Shown in pieces: positions 62,034 to 64,000 of a stretch of DNA of 64,000 bases. Under the pieces are notes generated by a model that worked only from the letters and a program-made list of their open reading frames with translations, had not been told where the DNA came from and made no database searches. The stretch lies in contig CAJTTO010000005.1 of assembly GCA_910579275.1 (NCBI GenBank), positions 1 to 64,000 on the forward strand, written 5' to 3'. Within the stretch, counting starts at the first letter, position 1. Each line of letters begins with the position of its first letter. Source of the DNA: an uncultured Lachnospiraceae bacterium. GTDB taxonomy: Bacteria; Bacillota; Clostridia; Lachnospirales; Lachnospiraceae. Both the position numbers and the translations under genes were made by a program.

Positions 62034-64000
62034 GGAGTATAAACAAGATATCCTCCGTTTTTGAAAGACTCCGCATAATGGTTCGTCTCCATAAATTCCC
62101 TGACAGCCATAAGCTTTTCGTAGGCAAATCCGTCCGCTGCAGTCAGGCGCTCTGTCTCGGAACGCCCGAATATGATAACGGGAAACGCCCCCGCCCCGTC
62201 CGCACGCCCACACTGTGCCGACAGACGGTCGAGCTGTTCCTGAAACATGTCCAGCCCATACGAATCCAAGTCCGCCCATGTCGAGGAGACTGCCGACTCC
62301 ATGTCGAGCAGATATGCCAGCGCCGGAATATCACCGTATAATATCACCTGTTTTTTATTCAGTTCATTCTGATATAGGTAATCGTCAAGCTCCGTCAGCT
62401 GCGCCTTTTTGTCCGCTGTGGTCATCAGTCCCGTCCCCGCGCTGCTGCACTGCAGCTGCAGGCGCTCCCGCCCGCTGCGCGCATCTGCATCATGGAACAC
62501 AAAACCGATTCCGTACAGGACAGACTGCACCGTCACACAGGCAAGCACAAAGCCAAATACCAGACGAAACGCAAACCCGTTTACCGACTTTCTGCTCTGC
62601 CGGAACATTTCGGCGATAATCAGAATGGAGACCGGCATGACCAGAAACAGGTTGTTGATAATCGGGTACAGCCCGTTGTTGCTCCCAAGCGGCGTCACGA
62701 AAATAATGACAAGCAGGAATACTGCCCAAATCCTGTAATCCTTTCGCACCCGTCTGCTTGAGAGGCACCACACGCACACGGCAATCACGGTCAGCAGGTA
62801 AACCGTGACCCATTTATACATGCTGAAATTGTCTGTGTAGTCAAAATCAAACATCCCCCTTCCGTAGCAGAAGCGCAGCAGTACCAGAAGCCCCAAAGCA
62901 TAGCATCCTTTTAGGACTGTCGTCACTTTCTTCTTCCATGCGTTCTGTACAAAGCGCCCCACCATGCGGAAACAGAGAATCCCCGCTGCCATATATGCCA
63001 CAAACAGCAGCAGCCACACACTATAGTTCAGGTAATCCCCAAACATCGCCATGACCATCGATGTCGGCTTATAGTCCGCAGCGTGGTCTGTCATGCCAAA
63101 CAGCGAGGCAACCATACGCGGGTAGGCTGACATGCCATAGCGCACACTGATTGCCAGAAGCGGAACAATAACTCCTGCTATATATCCGCCAACGCAGAGC
63201 AGTGTGCGCATCAGCAATTCCTTAATCCATGTTATTTTATTTCCGGACTTGTCCGCGTAGGACTGCCGTTTCCAGAAGCAGTCGCACCATACTGGCAGGA
63301 TGAATGCCGCGTATGTAACATTCGGCATTCTGACCCCGACGCAGATTCCCAGAATAACGCCCGATATAACATAGTGTGTTTTTTTATTTTTCATAACCGC
63401 CTCAAACAGGAAAACCGCAGCTGCCGTCATCAGCAAATAGCCCAGATAATGATATAAAATAACAGACGGCGCCCAGCAGAGGGACAGCGCAGTCATCTCC
63501 GCGGTGAACAGTAAAAAGAACATGCCTTTTCGGTTCTGTCCGTACCGGTTCCACAGATACAGATAAACACCTGCCGCCGTCGCTCCAATCAGCAGCCCGC
63601 AGTAGACATTCATGCCCGTCCAGCTGTCTCCGAAAGGAAGCATTGCAAGCATTCTTCCTGTTACGTTTGCAAGATAGGTCGCAAGTCTCCACATCTCATA
63701 CACGGTATCCAAAAAGCGGTAATTACCGAGTGCATATCCCGCGTCCATCAAGTCAAGCCCTACAGCCGCATGGCGCAGCGGGTACAGCACAAGCGCCAAT
63801 GCCGGAAGCGCCATGAACGTGCTTTTCTGCCGAATCAGCTCAATCAGCGTGCAGACCAGATAGACAGCCGCAACAACGATGGCCATATGCCCCAGCAGTT
63901 CCGGAACAGCGTTTTCCGCCTGTGCTTCGCAGCCAAACCACGTTGTCCACTCCTGCCGGATATTGACGTGCTCATGAATCAGGTAGACGCCAAACGACGC
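62030..64000 (-). CDS. Acyltransferase-3 C-terminus fused to a polytopic membrane protein (5' end beyond window)
   Basis: The frame is open without stop from the right edge to the TAA at 62030. The first residues seen, ASFGVYLIHEHVNIRQEW and the following helix ending LIELIRQKSTF, match the C-terminal end of acyltransferase-3 (OafA-type) enzymes. Immediately after it comes a 600-residue polytopic protein with about eleven helices: GLDLMDAGYALGNYRFLD, ATYLANVTGRML and MNVYCGL are marks of a Firmicute membrane family that usually stands alone, with a soluble C-terminal domain (LTELDDYLYQNELNKKQVILYGDIPAL). The fusion may couple O-acylation to sugar transfer or export. A start at the ATG 63886 would give the second part alone. 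Confidence 0.75.
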   Translation of the reverse strand, partial: ASFGVYLIHEHVNIRQEWTTWFGCEAQAENAVPELLGHMAIVVAAVYLVCTLIELIRQKSTFMALPALALVLYPLRHAAVGLDLMDAGYALGNYRFLDTVYEMWRLATYLANVTGRMLAMLPFGDSWTGMNVYCGLLIGATAAGVYLYLWNRYGQNRKGMFFLLFTAEMTALSLCWAPSVILYHYLGYLLMTAAAVFLFEAVMKNKKTHYVISGVILGICVGVRMPNVTYAAFILPVWCDCFWKRQSYADKSGNKITWIKELLMRTLLCVGGYIAGVIVPLLAISVRYGMSAYPRMVASLFGMTDHAADYKPTSMVMAMFGDYLNYSVWLLLFVAYMAAGILCFRMVGRFVQNAWKKKVTTVLKGCYALGLLVLLRFCYGRGMFDFDYTDNFSMYKWVTVYLLTVIAVCVWCLSSRRVRKDYRIWAVFLLVIIFVTPLGSNNGLYPIINNLFLVMPVSILIIAEMFRQSRKSVNGFAFRLVFGFVLACVTVQSVLYGIGFVFHDADARSGRERLQLQCSSAGTGLMTTADKKAQLTELDDYLYQNELNKKQVILYGDIPALAYLLDMESAVSSTWADLDSYGLDMFQEQLDRLSAQCGRADGAGAFPVIIFGRSETERLTAADGFAYEKLMAVREFMETNHYAESFKNGGYLVYTP

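Noticed and set aside
61956..62279. Minus-strand 107-codon open frame
   Set aside because: It lies in another frame of the membrane-protein gene and runs into the family B repeat.
1..64000. tRNA, rRNA or classical riboswitch genes
   Set aside because: No cloverleaf, rRNA block or known riboswitch core was seen in any intergenic region on reading; a covariance search was not possible.

Overview
The window looks like a chromosome segment of a motile Gram-positive gut-type Clostridia, most likely Lachnospiraceae. The support is a Lachnospiraceae-style flagellin beginning MVVQHNLRAMNSNRML, a csrA gene beside it, AGGAGG-type ribosome sites before most genes, an AgrC/LytTR two-component pair, GLUG-repeat surface proteins and an MMPL exporter. 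No rRNA, tRNA or CRISPR was seen. The species is not identified.

Region 1 (1-13864, minus strand) is one tightly packed operon for a contractile-injection-system spike and effector module. Four proteins of unknown family are followed by a DcrB/PsbP-like protein, a VgrG-like spike, a pentapeptide-repeat protein, a possible immunity protein, a DUF4280 (PAAR-like) tip protein, and a very large VgrG-like protein fused to a polymorphic RHS toxin that runs off the left edge. No sheath, tube or AAA ATPase gene is in the window. A hybrid sensor kinase (14096-17248) is transcribed divergently from it.

Region 2 (17335-23157) is a flagellar locus: a GT2 glycosyltransferase that may modify flagellin, a deleted Rpn-type nuclease relic with a 36-bp tandem repeat, flagellin, csrA, and a tyrosine recombinase. 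The recombinase gene lies between two perfect 27-bp repeats in inverted orientation (22256-22282 and 23131-23157). The left repeat is only 47 nt upstream of csrA. The segment carries a candidate sigma-A promoter at its left end reading toward csrA and a sigma-28 (flagellar) type promoter at its right end reading outward. Recombination between the repeats would exchange these promoters in front of csrA. The flagellin leader has a hairpin with GGA in its loop and a second GGA in the Shine-Dalgarno sequence, which is the pattern of CsrA repression sites. I propose a self-contained phase-variable promoter switch acting through CsrA on flagellin; this is the most interesting element here.

Region 3 (23219-34314) holds a truncated ABC exporter, an AgrC-like kinase with a LytTR regulator, a 1756-residue GLUG-repeat surface protein co-transcribed with an MMPL exporter, a cluster of dispersed intergenic repeats with terminal inverted repeats, and one small gene.

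Region 4 (34362-64000, minus strand) is a surface-glycan locus of 22 genes (the last one cut by the right edge). It has a PglF/PglE/PglC-like set for a 4-amino sugar and lipid-linked initiation, a WecE-type aminotransferase, a WbpP/TviC-like epimerase with a WbpO/TviB-like dehydrogenase (probably UDP-GalNAcA), an AsnB-type amidotransferase that could amidate the uronic acid, five GT4 and one GT2 glycosyltransferases, two ATP-grasp enzymes, two acetyltransferases, a DUF2334 deacetylase, an O-antigen-ligase-like protein and several unknown polytopic proteins. An acyltransferase-3 fragment fused to a polytopic protein crosses the right edge.
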